Origin: JAWLBY01 sp041687455
GTDB taxonomy: Bacteria; Pseudomonadota; Gammaproteobacteria; Xanthomonadales; Xanthomonadaceae
DNA: 64,000 nt
Assembly: GCA_041687455.1 (NCBI GenBank)
Contig: JAWLBY010000009.1
Coordinates: 110,255 to 174,254 of the forward strand
Direction of reading: 5' to 3'
Under the pieces are notes generated by a model that had not been told where the DNA came from, did no database searches, and saw nothing but the letters and a program-made list of their open reading frames with translations. The position numbers and the translations under genes are program-made. Each line of letters starts with the position of its first letter. Position 1 is the stretch's first letter. Shown here in pieces: positions 45,596 to 53,550 of the stretch.

Positions 45596-47200
45596 TCACG
45601 GATACCGCAGCAACAACCAGACGCCGCCCAGCACCAGCAACAAGCCGATGCCCGCCACCGGCAACTGCAGCAGCAACTGCTCCGCGCGGCGCGTCGCCTG
45701 CGCAGCGATCGTACGCGGAAACGGCCACTGCGGCTGCCAGTCGCGCCAGCGCTCGCCTGCTGCGACGAGCCTCGGCAACACGACGCGCGCCGCGCGTTCG
45801 AACGGCAGCAGCAGATCCCCTTCCGGCAATGGCGGCATGCGAACGCCGGGCATGCGGCCGACCACTGCATGGCCGGCGGCGCCAAGCAGCACCGGCCACA
45901 GCCCGCCCCACAACCTGCCGACATCGATGACGCTTGCATGCGGCCAGGCCCACAGCCACGGCAGCAGCACGCCCGCGACAACCAGCAGCGGCCACGCCGG
46001 ATGGATGCTCTGTCGGCCGTGCCGATCTTCGCGCGCCAGCCGATAGGCGTGCAGCAGCAATGCAGTGGTCAGCGCCGAGGCGAGACTCAGCGCCAGCGTC
46101 ACGCCGCCGAAGCCACTGCCGTCGAACGTTGCCTTCAGCGCGTCCTTGGCCAGCGCGCCGGCGCTGAGCGGCAGCCCGGCCAGCGCCAGCGCTGGCATCA
46201 GGAACAGCGCGTGTGCAAGGCGGCCGTGCAGACGGTGGCCAGCAGCGATGAACAGTGCAGCCTTGTTCAAACCGTGCTGCAGCGCGAACAGCAGCACTGC
46301 GTCGCTGGCCGCCGACGCATTGCCGGCGGCCTGCAGCGCGCCGAATGCTGCCAGCGCGAGCCCCATCTGGCTGACCGTCGAGTAGGCGAGTACGGTTTTC
46401 AGCCGCGTCTGGGTCAGGCCGACCAGCGCGCCGTAACCAGCACCGGCGAGCCCGATCGCGACCAGCAGCTCGGCGTCCACACTGCCCGCCGGCAACAACC
46501 GCAACATGCCGAGCAGGCCGGTCTTGACCAGCACACCGGACAACATCGCACTGGCCGGTACCGGCGCGACCGGATGCGCCAGCGGCAACCAGACGTGCAA
46601 TGGCGCCACACCGAGCTTGAGCGCGAAACCGGCCAGCAGCAGCCACGGCGCAGCGCCGAGCGAACCGACCCGCGCTGCGTCGAGCGTGTCGAACCGCGCG
46701 TTGCCGTTGGCTGCGGCGAGCGTCAGAAGGCCGGCGAGGATCGCCATCTCCGCAGTCAACGCGAGCAGCAGGTACACCCGTCCTGCTCGCCATGCGGCGT
46801 CACTCTGCCGGTGCACGATCAGCCCGTACGAGGCCAGCGTCATCAGTGCATAACCGCAGTAGAACGACGCGAGATCGGCGGCCAGCAGTGCAATCGCCTG
46901 TCCGGCCAGTGTCAGCAGCCAGAATCCTGCGAAGCGCATCGGATGCCGACGCACGGCCGCGCCGACGAACGCGGCAGCCAGGCTCCAGCCGACGCCCGCC
47001 AGCAGCAGCAACGGCCGGTTGCCGGCGTCGACCGCGAAGCTCGCGCCCAGCAGCAGCGGCGGCAGCTTGATCGCGGCCACATCGATGAACGCCAGCAGCG
47101 CCAGCGGCAGCGGCGCCACGATCAATGCCGCGGCCCGCAGCCGTGGCGGGCCGATCGCCAGCAGCGCGAGCCACGGCAGCAGCAGGGCCGGCAGCAGCAT
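45596..47200 (-). CDS. ND4/ND5-like antiporter subunit lacking the TM5 glutamate
   Basis: A 534-residue polytopic protein of the NuoL/M/N and MrpA/D family, the last gene of the Mrp-like operon. The lysine helices are present: GFALKLGVAPLHVWLP, AMLSGVLVKTG and HGLNKAALF. At the place where MrpD and NuoM carry the TM5 glutamate (FYELLTLATW in the next subunit) it reads GYALMTLASY, so this Glu is replaced by Ala. The C-terminal 130 residues include a soluble loop and a last helix (LPVAGIGLLLVLGGVWLLL), which recalls the lateral-helix region of NuoL/MrpA. The ATG shares a base with the stop of the upstream subunit. Proton transfer may be weakened or follow another route; it may take the MrpA place. 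Confidence 0.85.
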   Translation of the reverse strand: MLLPALLLPWLALLAIGPPRLRAAALIVAPLPLALLAFIDVAAIKLPPLLLGASFAVDAGNRPLLLLAGVGWSLAAAFVGAAVRRHPMRFAGFWLLTLAGQAIALLAADLASFYCGYALMTLASYGLIVHRQSDAAWRAGRVYLLLALTAEMAILAGLLTLAAANGNARFDTLDAARVGSLGAAPWLLLAGFALKLGVAPLHVWLPLAHPVAPVPASAMLSGVLVKTGLLGMLRLLPAGSVDAELLVAIGLAGAGYGALVGLTQTRLKTVLAYSTVSQMGLALAAFGALQAAGNASAASDAVLLFALQHGLNKAALFIAAGHRLHGRLAHALFLMPALALAGLPLSAGALAKDALKATFDGSGFGGVTLALSLASALTTALLLHAYRLAREDRHGRQSIHPAWPLLVVAGVLLPWLWAWPHASVIDVGRLWGGLWPVLLGAAGHAVVGRMPGVRMPPLPEGDLLLPFERAARVVLPRLVAAGERWRDWQPQWPFPRTIAAQATRRAEQLLLQLPVAGIGLLLVLGGVWLLLRYP

Positions 47201-48690
47201 CAGTAGCGCTCCGCCACCAGCCGCAGCACCCAGCCGAGCGGACTCAGTGCGGTGCCGGCGAGCAGGCCGGCGAGTAGTGCCAGTGCGGCGGTGACGACGG
47301 TCGGCACGATCAGCGCAAGCTGCGCGCTGCGCGATGGAAGCTGCGCGACCGGCCATGCCGCCGGTGCTTCGCCGAACCAGATGCGCCGCAACAGCGGCAG
47401 GAAATACCCCGCATTCAACAGCGCACTGCCGAGCAGCACCGCCAACACCGCCGGATGTCCTGCCGCCAGCGCGCCGGCACCGAGGAACCACTTGCTGACG
47501 AAACCGGCCAGCGGCGGTACCCCGATCATGCCGAGCGCCGACAGCGTGAACGCTGCGCTCGTCCACGGCAGTCGTCGGCCGACGCCGTCGAGCTGGTCGA
47601 CGCGCTTGACGCCGAGCACCTCGGCGTAGACGCCAGCGCCGAAGAACAGCGTGATCTTCATCAGACCCTGGTGCACCAGATGCACCAGGCCGCCGATCGT
47701 CGCCAGCGGTCCGGCCAGCGCGGCACCGAGCACGATGTAGGAGACCTGGCTCACCGTCGAATAGGCGAGACGGCGCTTCAGATCCGACTGCAGCCACGCC
47801 ATCAGCGAACCGTACAGAATCGTCACGCAGGCCAGGACGACCAACGGCTGGTCGAGCCCGAGCTCGGCCACCCGCTCACGCCCGAAGACGTCGTAGATCA
47901 GCCGCACGATGCCGAACGCGCCAGCCTTGACCACCGCCACCGCATGCAGCAGCGCACTGACCGGCGCCGGCGCCACCATCGCCTGCGGCAGCCAGCCGTG
48001 CAGCGGCACCAGCGCCGCCTTGACGCCGAGCCCGGCCACCATCAGCCAGAACGCCGCCTGCAGCGCGCCGCGCTCGCCTTCGTCCGCAGCAATGGCAATG
48101 CCGCGGGCGACGAAGTCCTGCGGTCCGGCCGCGGCGTGCAGCCAGACCAGCCCGAGCAGGAACAGCGTGCTGCCGAACAGCGTGTAGCGCAGATAGCTGC
48201 GGCCGCCGGCGCGCGCCTGCGGTGTGCCGCGATGCACGATCAACGGCCAGGTCGCCAGCGTCAGCAGCTCGTAGAACACGAAAAACGTGAACAGGTTGCC
48301 GGCCGTGGCGATGCCCATCGTCGCCGCCACGCAGAGGCTGAAGAAACCGAAGAAGCGTGCGCGCTGCGGGCTGTTCTCCAGATAGCCGATCGCATAGACG
48401 GTCGTCAGCAGCCACAGCGTCGCCGACAGCGTCGAGAACAGCAGCGTCAGCGGGTCGGCATGCAATACCAGATCGAGCCCCGGCAGCAGCGGCAGCCGCC
48501 AGACATAGTTGCGGCCGGAAGCGACACCGAGCAGCAACGCACCGACCAACAGCAGTTTCAGCACCGCCGCGGCGAGGTTGATGACGACGCGTGCGTGCTG
48601 CCGGTGCTCGCCGAGCACGAAAATCAGCACCGCCGCGATCAGCGACACGGCGACGATCGCCGGCGGCAGCGCTGAGCCGGACGGTGTCAC
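47200..48690 (-). CDS. MrpD/NuoM-like proton-conducting antiporter subunit
   Basis: A 496-residue inner-membrane protein with about 14 helices. The key charged residues are intact: Glu in FVFYELLTLATWPL, Lys in GVKAALVPLHGWLP, Lys in LLHAVAVVKAGAF and Lys in HQGLMKITLFF. These form the proton path in MrpD and complex I antiporter-like subunits. It starts at GTG 48688-48690, overlapping the stop of the upstream mrpD by GTGA. Its likely job is to be one of the ion channels of a multi-subunit cation/H+ antiporter. Confidence 0.88.
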   Translation of the reverse strand: MTPSGSALPPAIVAVSLIAAVLIFVLGEHRQHARVVINLAAAVLKLLLVGALLLGVASGRNYVWRLPLLPGLDLVLHADPLTLLFSTLSATLWLLTTVYAIGYLENSPQRARFFGFFSLCVAATMGIATAGNLFTFFVFYELLTLATWPLIVHRGTPQARAGGRSYLRYTLFGSTLFLLGLVWLHAAAGPQDFVARGIAIAADEGERGALQAAFWLMVAGLGVKAALVPLHGWLPQAMVAPAPVSALLHAVAVVKAGAFGIVRLIYDVFGRERVAELGLDQPLVVLACVTILYGSLMAWLQSDLKRRLAYSTVSQVSYIVLGAALAGPLATIGGLVHLVHQGLMKITLFFGAGVYAEVLGVKRVDQLDGVGRRLPWTSAAFTLSALGMIGVPPLAGFVSKWFLGAGALAAGHPAVLAVLLGSALLNAGYFLPLLRRIWFGEAPAAWPVAQLPSRSAQLALIVPTVVTAALALLAGLLAGTALSPLGWVLRLVAERY

Positions 48691-50129
48691 GGCGGCTCCC
48701 CCGTGAAGGCCGTCGGCGGCACCAGCAGATCGAGCAGCGGTGCCGCGCCGACACCGAGCCCGATGGCGCCGACGGCGAGCGCCAGCGCGGCCCATTCGGC
48801 GCTGCGTGCCGTCGGCCGGCCGGCCGGTGCGACGACCACGTCGGCGCGCGACAGCATCAGCGCCAGCGCGCGAAACAGATAGGCCGCCGCCAGCAGGCTG
48901 CCGAGCGCCAGCACCACGACCAGCCAGCCCTGCCCGGCCTGCCAGGCCGCATTCAACAGCAGCCACTTGGCAAGAAAGCCGCCGCTCGGCGGCAGGCCCA
49001 TCAGACTGACTGCGGCCAGCGCGAACGCGAACACGCTGAGCGGCAGCGCCGCATCGGCTCCGCGTAGCCGACCGAGCCGATCGCTGCCGTAACGCCGCTG
49101 CAGGTTCGCGGCGGCGAGAAACATGCCGCCCTTGGCCAGCGCGTGGCTGGCGATCTGCAGCAGCGAGCCCTGCCACGCTGCGGCCAGCGGCAACGCGAAC
49201 AGCAGCAGCAGATAACCGAGCTGGGCGACCGTCGAATACGCCACCAGCCGCTTCAGCCGCCGCTGCCGCAGCGCCATCAGCGAGCCATGGAAGATCGCGG
49301 CGGCACCGAGCGCGGCCAGCAGCACACCGGCTGCCGACGGCGGCAGTCGACCCTCGAACCACAGCCGATACAGCAGCAGCAGCGACACCTTGACCACCAG
49401 CGCCGACAGCAGCGCGCTGACCGGCCCCGGTGCGTGGGCATGCGCCTTCGGCAGCCAGCCGTGCAACGGGAAGACCGCCGACTTCAGCAGCAGTGCGGCC
49501 GTCATCAGTGCCAGCGGAGCATCGTCGAGCCGGCCGCCGCTGCGTTCGATCGCCAGCGCCAGGTCGAGCGTGCCGCGACCCGCGTAGACCAGTGCGACGC
49601 CGAGCAGCCAGGCCAGCGAGGCGAGCATCGCCAGCAGCAGATAGCGCAGCGCCGCCTGCAACGCGGCGCTGCCGCCGTCGTAGGCGACCAGCGCGACCGC
49701 GGCCAGGGTCACCAGTTCGAGCCCGACGTACAGGTTGAACAGGTCGGCCGACAGCAGCAAGGCGTTGAGCCCGGTGACCAGCACCAGCCAGCTCGGCCAG
49801 AAGCGCCGCGCCGCGCGTCCGCCCCCGATGCTGCTGGCTGCATGCACGGTGGCGGCGAGCACCACGAGCGCGACCAGCCACAACAGCAGCAGCGCGGCCC
49901 CGTCGACACGCAACCGGATGCCGAGCGGCAGCGGCAGCCCGGCGAGCAGCAGGCCGACATCGTCGCCGGCCTGCAACGACCCGCTCAGCGGCAGCAACGC
50001 CAGCGGTGCGCTCAGCGCGCTCGCCAGCGCCAGCGCACGGCCGGCCGCTGCCGGCAATACCGCGGCCGCCAGCGCCGCGCCGAGCGGCACGAACAGCAGC
50101 GCCAGCAACGCCTCAGTCGGCCCCGGCAT
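48687..50129 (-). CDS. mrpD: Mrp antiporter subunit D-like
   Basis: A 480-residue membrane protein of the MrpD/NuoN type. The TM5 glutamate lies in LYVGLELVTLAAVALVAYD. Lysines lie in LLLKSAVFPLHGWLPKAHAH and LLSALVVKVSLLL, and HALAKGGMFLAA is the third site. It directly follows mrpC (17-base overlap), the place of mrpD in classical mrp operons, so I give it that name. With its two relatives downstream it makes three antiporter-like subunits in one operon. Confidence 0.88.
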   Translation of the reverse strand: MPGPTEALLALLFVPLGAALAAAVLPAAAGRALALASALSAPLALLPLSGSLQAGDDVGLLLAGLPLPLGIRLRVDGAALLLLWLVALVVLAATVHAASSIGGGRAARRFWPSWLVLVTGLNALLLSADLFNLYVGLELVTLAAVALVAYDGGSAALQAALRYLLLAMLASLAWLLGVALVYAGRGTLDLALAIERSGGRLDDAPLALMTAALLLKSAVFPLHGWLPKAHAHAPGPVSALLSALVVKVSLLLLYRLWFEGRLPPSAAGVLLAALGAAAIFHGSLMALRQRRLKRLVAYSTVAQLGYLLLLFALPLAAAWQGSLLQIASHALAKGGMFLAAANLQRRYGSDRLGRLRGADAALPLSVFAFALAAVSLMGLPPSGGFLAKWLLLNAAWQAGQGWLVVVLALGSLLAAAYLFRALALMLSRADVVVAPAGRPTARSAEWAALALAVGAIGLGVGAAPLLDLLVPPTAFTGEPP

Positions 50130-50430
50130 CGTCGTCGGCGTCCAGATCGGCGTGCCCGCTGCGCCGCTGCACGGCGGTCAGCAGGGCCAGGGCCAACCCG
50201 GTGAACGCGACCGCCACCACCATCCCGGTCAGCACCAGCGCCTGCGACAGCGGATCGAGCACGGCCTCGGCCCGTGCACTGAGAACGACCAGCAGCAGGA
50301 ACACCGCGCTGCCGAGCAGATTCAGCGCCAGCAGCTTGCGCAGCACGTCGGCCGCGGTCAGCACGCCGTAGACGCCGAGCCCGGTCAGCGCAACCGCGGT
50401 GGCGACATAGATGGACAGCGTCGCATTCAT
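50113..50430 (-). CDS. mrpC: Mrp antiporter subunit C (NuoK-like)
   Basis: A 105-residue protein with three membrane helices (about residues 6-24, 32-52, 64-88), the NuoK/MrpC plan. LRKLLALNLLGSAVFLLL and DPLSQALVLTGMVVAVAFTG are typical; the second motif is highly conserved in MrpC. The charged end HADLDADDDAGAD is short. The ATG at 50428-50430 overlaps the stop of the upstream fusion gene. Confidence 0.9.
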   Translation of the reverse strand: MNATLSIYVATAVALTGLGVYGVLTAADVLRKLLALNLLGSAVFLLLVVLSARAEAVLDPLSQALVLTGMVVAVAFTGLALALLTAVQRRSGHADLDADDDAGAD

Positions 50431-51365
50431 CGCCTGCGCACGCCGCCGGCGCCGAGAAACAACAGCAACAGGCCGATCGCGATCGACAGCGTCAGCGCCA
50501 CTTCGATCGCGTAGACCGCCCACTTGCCGGGCAAGGCCATCGGTGCGCCGCCGGCGCGCAGGCCGGCGAGCCCGATGGCGGCGAAGCTCGCGACACCGAC
50601 GATCAACAGCACCCGCTGCAGCGGCGGCGGTTCGTGCAGCGTCTGCAGGCGCCCGGACAAGGCCAGCAGCACGCCGGCCGCGGCCAGCACCGCGCCGGCC
50701 TGGAACGCTCCGCCTGGCGCCTGGCCACCGGCATGCAGCAGATAGCCACCGACCAGCACCGCGCCCGGCACGACCACGGCGAGCAGCGCATCGAGCAGGG
50801 GTACCGGCGCATGCGGCCGGGGCGCATGCGGTCGCGAGAACGGCTGGGTGGTCTTCACGCCGAGCCAGGCCACCAGCAGCACCAGCATCTCCAGCAGCGT
50901 GTCGTAACCTCGAAACAGGATCAATACCGCGGTGACCGGGTTGCCGACACCGCTGTCGGCCAGCGCCCGCCACGCAGCGTCGCCGGCGCTGTCGGCGGCG
51001 CGCGGCACGCCGGCCAGCGAGGCGCCGAGCGCCGCCACCAGCGCGGTACACAGCAGCGCGACGCCGAAACCGATCCGCCGCGGCCAGCGCCGCTGCGCGG
51101 GCATGGCGCGGCCCGTGGCCTCACGCAATGGCAACTGCAACAGTCGGCGATAGGCGAGCAGCAGCATCGCCCCGGTCAGCCCGGCGCCGATCGCGGCCTC
51201 GGCCAGCGCCAGATCCGCCGAACCGAGCCGCGCCCAGACCAGCGCCATCAACAGACCGAACACGACGAACATGACGATTGCGCGAAACGGCGCACGCGCA
51301 CTGACGACCTGCAGGCCGACCAGTCCAAGGCCGAGCGCCAGCAGCAGGTCGATCGCCAGGCTCAC
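50427..51365 (-). CDS. mrpB: Fusion of MrpA C-terminal (DUF4040) domains with Mrp subunit B
   Basis: A 312-residue membrane protein. The N-terminal third (LLLALGLGLVGLQVV...ALVWARLGSADLALAEAAIGAG) is a DUF4040/MbhD-type segment, the part normally at the C-terminal end of MrpA. A middle stretch (GNPVTAVLILFRGYDTLLEML) is like MbhE/MrpA. The rest (VPGAVLVGGYLLHAGGQAPGGAFQAGAVLA) is MrpB, with its conserved GGQAPGGAFQ. The start GTG at 51363-51365 overlaps mrpG by GTGA. So MrpA is split here: its end is joined to MrpB, and its ND5-like core is encoded elsewhere in the operon. Confidence 0.88.
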   Translation of the reverse strand: MSLAIDLLLALGLGLVGLQVVSARAPFRAIVMFVVFGLLMALVWARLGSADLALAEAAIGAGLTGAMLLLAYRRLLQLPLREATGRAMPAQRRWPRRIGFGVALLCTALVAALGASLAGVPRAADSAGDAAWRALADSGVGNPVTAVLILFRGYDTLLEMLVLLVAWLGVKTTQPFSRPHAPRPHAPVPLLDALLAVVVPGAVLVGGYLLHAGGQAPGGAFQAGAVLAAAGVLLALSGRLQTLHEPPPLQRVLLIVGVASFAAIGLAGLRAGGAPMALPGKWAVYAIEVALTLSIAIGLLLLFLGAGGVRRR

Positions 51366-51664
51366 TCGACCAGCTCCGCGCTGCGCGCAGCGCGACGCGC
51401 CAGAAGATGGGCCGAGATCGACGACGCCAGCAGACCGAACAGCCAGATCATCGCCAGCAGGAACGGCACCCGCCAGTGAGCGGCATGCAGGGCGAGCGCG
51501 ATGCAGACCATCATCAGCCCGACGTTGTCGGCCTTGGTCAGCGCGTGCAGGCGACAGTGGGTATCCGGAAAGCGCAGCAGGCCGACCGTACCGGCGAAGT
51601 AGAAGCCGCAACCGGCGAGCAGGAAGACCACTGCTGCCAGATCGAGCAGCATCGCCGCGGTCAT
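51362..51664 (-). CDS. mrpG: Mrp antiporter subunit G
   Basis: A 100-residue protein with three helices. The family motif is GTVGLLRFPDTHCRLHALTKADNVGL at about residues 25-50, followed by LLAMIWLFGLLASSISAHLLARRA. It is part of the antiporter complex in the inner membrane. It overlaps mrpF by ATGA. Confidence 0.92.
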   Translation of the reverse strand: MTAAMLLDLAAVVFLLAGCGFYFAGTVGLLRFPDTHCRLHALTKADNVGLMMVCIALALHAAHWRVPFLLAMIWLFGLLASSISAHLLARRAARSAELVE

Positions 51665-51930
51665 TGCCGCCGCTCCTGCCGTGCGGGCAGGCCGATGAAG
51701 GCGACACTGACGATCGTCGCCAGCAGCACGAACAGCAGCGCGACGTCGCGCAGCGCCGGCTGCCGCATCCATTCGGCAAGCAGCAGCAGCACCGCAACGG
51801 TGGTGGTCCCGAACAACAGCGCCGCCAGCATGCGGTCGACAGCAGCCGGGCCGCGCAGCACGCGCCACAGACCGGCTGCAAGATTGCCGAGCAGGAACAA
51901 CACCGCGTACGGCAGCAGAGTGGCGGTCAT
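51661..51930 (-). CDS. mrpF: Mrp antiporter subunit F
   Basis: An 89-residue protein with three membrane helices. LRGPAAVDRMLAALLFGTTTVAVLLLL and ALRDVALLFVLLATIVSVAF are the typical MrpF blocks; the aspartate in VDRML is conserved in the family. It overlaps mrpE and mrpG by ATGA. Confidence 0.92.
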   Translation of the reverse strand: MTATLLPYAVLFLLGNLAAGLWRVLRGPAAVDRMLAALLFGTTTVAVLLLLAEWMRQPALRDVALLFVLLATIVSVAFIGLPARQERRQ

Positions 51931-52436
51931 GTCACCGCAGCATCGAGCGAGAACAGGCGGGCGACCCGACGCTCCAGCGCGGCGATCGTCTCGACAGTGC
52001 CGGCCGCCACCAACGCATGCACCTGCAGGCAGCCGTCATCGCGCAGCTCGACCGCCAGCGTGCCGGGCAACAGACTGATCACGCCGATGAACACGGTTCG
52101 CGGCAGCCCCGGCGGCAACCGACAGCGATGCTCGAAATATCCGGGCGACAGCAGCAGTCGAGGATGCAGCGCGCGCCGTGCGACGTCGATGCCGCCGCGC
52201 AGCGACATGCACAGGAAATAGCCGGAGAACGCCAGCAGTCGCAGCGGTCGCCATGGATACGGCTCGCCCGGCGCCAGCCAGCCGCCCAGCAGGGCACCCA
52301 GCGCCGCCACCGCCAGCCCGACGCCGATCGCATCGACCCCATCGAGCGCGAGCCACAGCAACAGCAGCAGCACGAAGGTCTGCAGCGCCCACAGACGGCG
52401 CGCTGAGGAATCGAGCGACTGATGTGCCGATCGCAT
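51927..52436 (-). CDS. mrpE: Mrp antiporter subunit E
   Basis: A 169-residue protein with two or three N-terminal helices and a soluble C-terminal domain. FSGYFLCMSLRGGIDVARRAL, VFIGVISLLPGTLAVELRDD and LQVHAL are the MrpE marks. I take the ATG at 52434-52436, with GAGAGG six bases upstream; an in-frame start at 52547 would add 37 unconserved residues. It opens the eight-gene Mrp-like operon. Confidence 0.9.
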   Translation of the reverse strand: MRSAHQSLDSSARRLWALQTFVLLLLLWLALDGVDAIGVGLAVAALGALLGGWLAPGEPYPWRPLRLLAFSGYFLCMSLRGGIDVARRALHPRLLLSPGYFEHRCRLPPGLPRTVFIGVISLLPGTLAVELRDDGCLQVHALVAAGTVETIAALERRVARLFSLDAAVT

Positions 52437-52660
52437 CGGCAACCTCTCGATCAAGGTGCGATGCCGTTCATCGTAGCGGCTATCCGGTGACTGCCGACTG
52501 TCGCGTCGAGCGGCTCGCAGGTCACCGGGGGCGACACCGGCAGACACCGATCATTGATACGTGATTCCAGCAACGCGGACCAGTCGTTCGGCGCGCGAGG
52601 CGGCGAACGGCCACCCGGCTTTCATGCAAGTGACCGAAACGGTGCGGACGAGCATTCGGA

Positions 52661-52936
52661 TCATCGACGACGCTCCGGCCGATCAGGTCGATCAGATCGC
52701 GGTACCGCCAGCGACGGATCAGGCTCGCCGCGGACCGCACTCGGGGCGGGTGGCGTTCGTCGCCCCAGCCGGGCCCGGTTCACCGCGTTGGTGAACGGCG
52801 CGATCGGGTCGCTGGCCGGAAACGTCTCATCCAGCGCTTCGTCGAGCAGCCGCTCACGTGCATCGCGCCGCTGCGCCGCGGCACTCGCGTCCCGAGCGCC
52901 GCGGCGACCGCCGTCGCGGCGCGCAGTCGACGCCAT
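52661..52936 (-). CDS. Small DETFPASDP-motif protein
   Basis: A 91-residue soluble, arginine-rich protein. Its recognisable part is RLLDEALDETFPASDPIAPF (about residues 29-48). This short motif recurs in many small bacterial proteins of unknown function. The rest is low-complexity, basic and probably disordered. The ATG (52934-52936) shares one base with the stop of the upstream methionine-rich protein gene (TGATG), so they are translated together. No function can be given. Confidence 0.7.
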   Translation of the reverse strand: MASTARRDGGRRGARDASAAAQRRDARERLLDEALDETFPASDPIAPFTNAVNRARLGRRTPPAPSAVRGEPDPSLAVPRSDRPDRPERRR

Positions 52937-53358
52937 CAGCGAGCCCCGCCGTCGTCGTCGCTGGCCGCCAGCCGCTCCATCATCGCCTGCATCATCATCT
53001 GCATCATCGCCATCCGTTCCTCGACGCAGACCGGTCCGGTCATGGCCGTGCCGCCCATCATCGGCCCACCGCGCATGCCGCGGCGGCCGCCCATGCCGGG
53101 ACCGTGCATCGCCTGCATCGACTCGCGCATCAGGGTCATCTGCTGGTCGAGCAGTTGCTGCCGTTGCTCCGGCGTGGTGGCCTTGGCGAGCGAGTCCTGG
53201 ATCGACTGCATCCGTTGCATCCGCTCCTCCACCTGCAGCGCCCGGCATTGCGGTGCCGTGGCAGCTTCGCTGTCGACGTCGGTCTGCTGCGGCAAGGCCA
53301 CCACCGGCATTGCCAGCAGCGCCAGTCCGAACCACCGCATGTGCCTTGTTGCGTTCAT
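52936..53358 (-). CDS. Methionine-rich exported protein
   Basis: A 140-residue protein with a signal peptide (residues 1-22, HMRWFGLALLAMPVVALP) and a mature part that is helical and rich in Met, Gln and Arg. The middle has MQRMQSIQDSLAKATTPEQRQQLLDQQMTLMRESM. A glycine-methionine segment follows (GMGGRRGMRGGPMMGG), then a second Met-dense helix (ERMAMMQMMMQAMMERL). Two cysteines remain. Met clusters can bind Cu(I) or protect against oxidants, and the helical part recalls CpxP/Spy-like chaperones, but there is no clear family match. The ATG at 53356-53358 opens the signal peptide. Confidence 0.75.
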   Translation of the reverse strand: MNATRHMRWFGLALLAMPVVALPQQTDVDSEAATAPQCRALQVEERMQRMQSIQDSLAKATTPEQRQQLLDQQMTLMRESMQAMHGPGMGGRRGMRGGPMMGGTAMTGPVCVEERMAMMQMMMQAMMERLAASDDDGGAR

Positions 53359-53550
53359 GGTCTGCTCCCGCGTATCCGTGTAATCACGCACGATGACCTG
53401 CCGCTGCTGAATCACACGGCGCCAGCGCCAGGTCGGGCTGAATTGCCGCCATCCGGCCCGCAGGCTTGATGCAGGTCAGCGCGCAGAGGCACTGCCTCGG
53501 CCCAGATTCGGGTATCGGCCCGGACCGCGCCGGGCGCGGCAGGAACGACG

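Noticed and set aside
52661..53335. Long minus-strand frame running through both the DETFPASDP gene and the Met-rich gene
   Set aside because: Only its last 91 codons look real; the upstream part is the wrong frame of the Met-rich exported protein.
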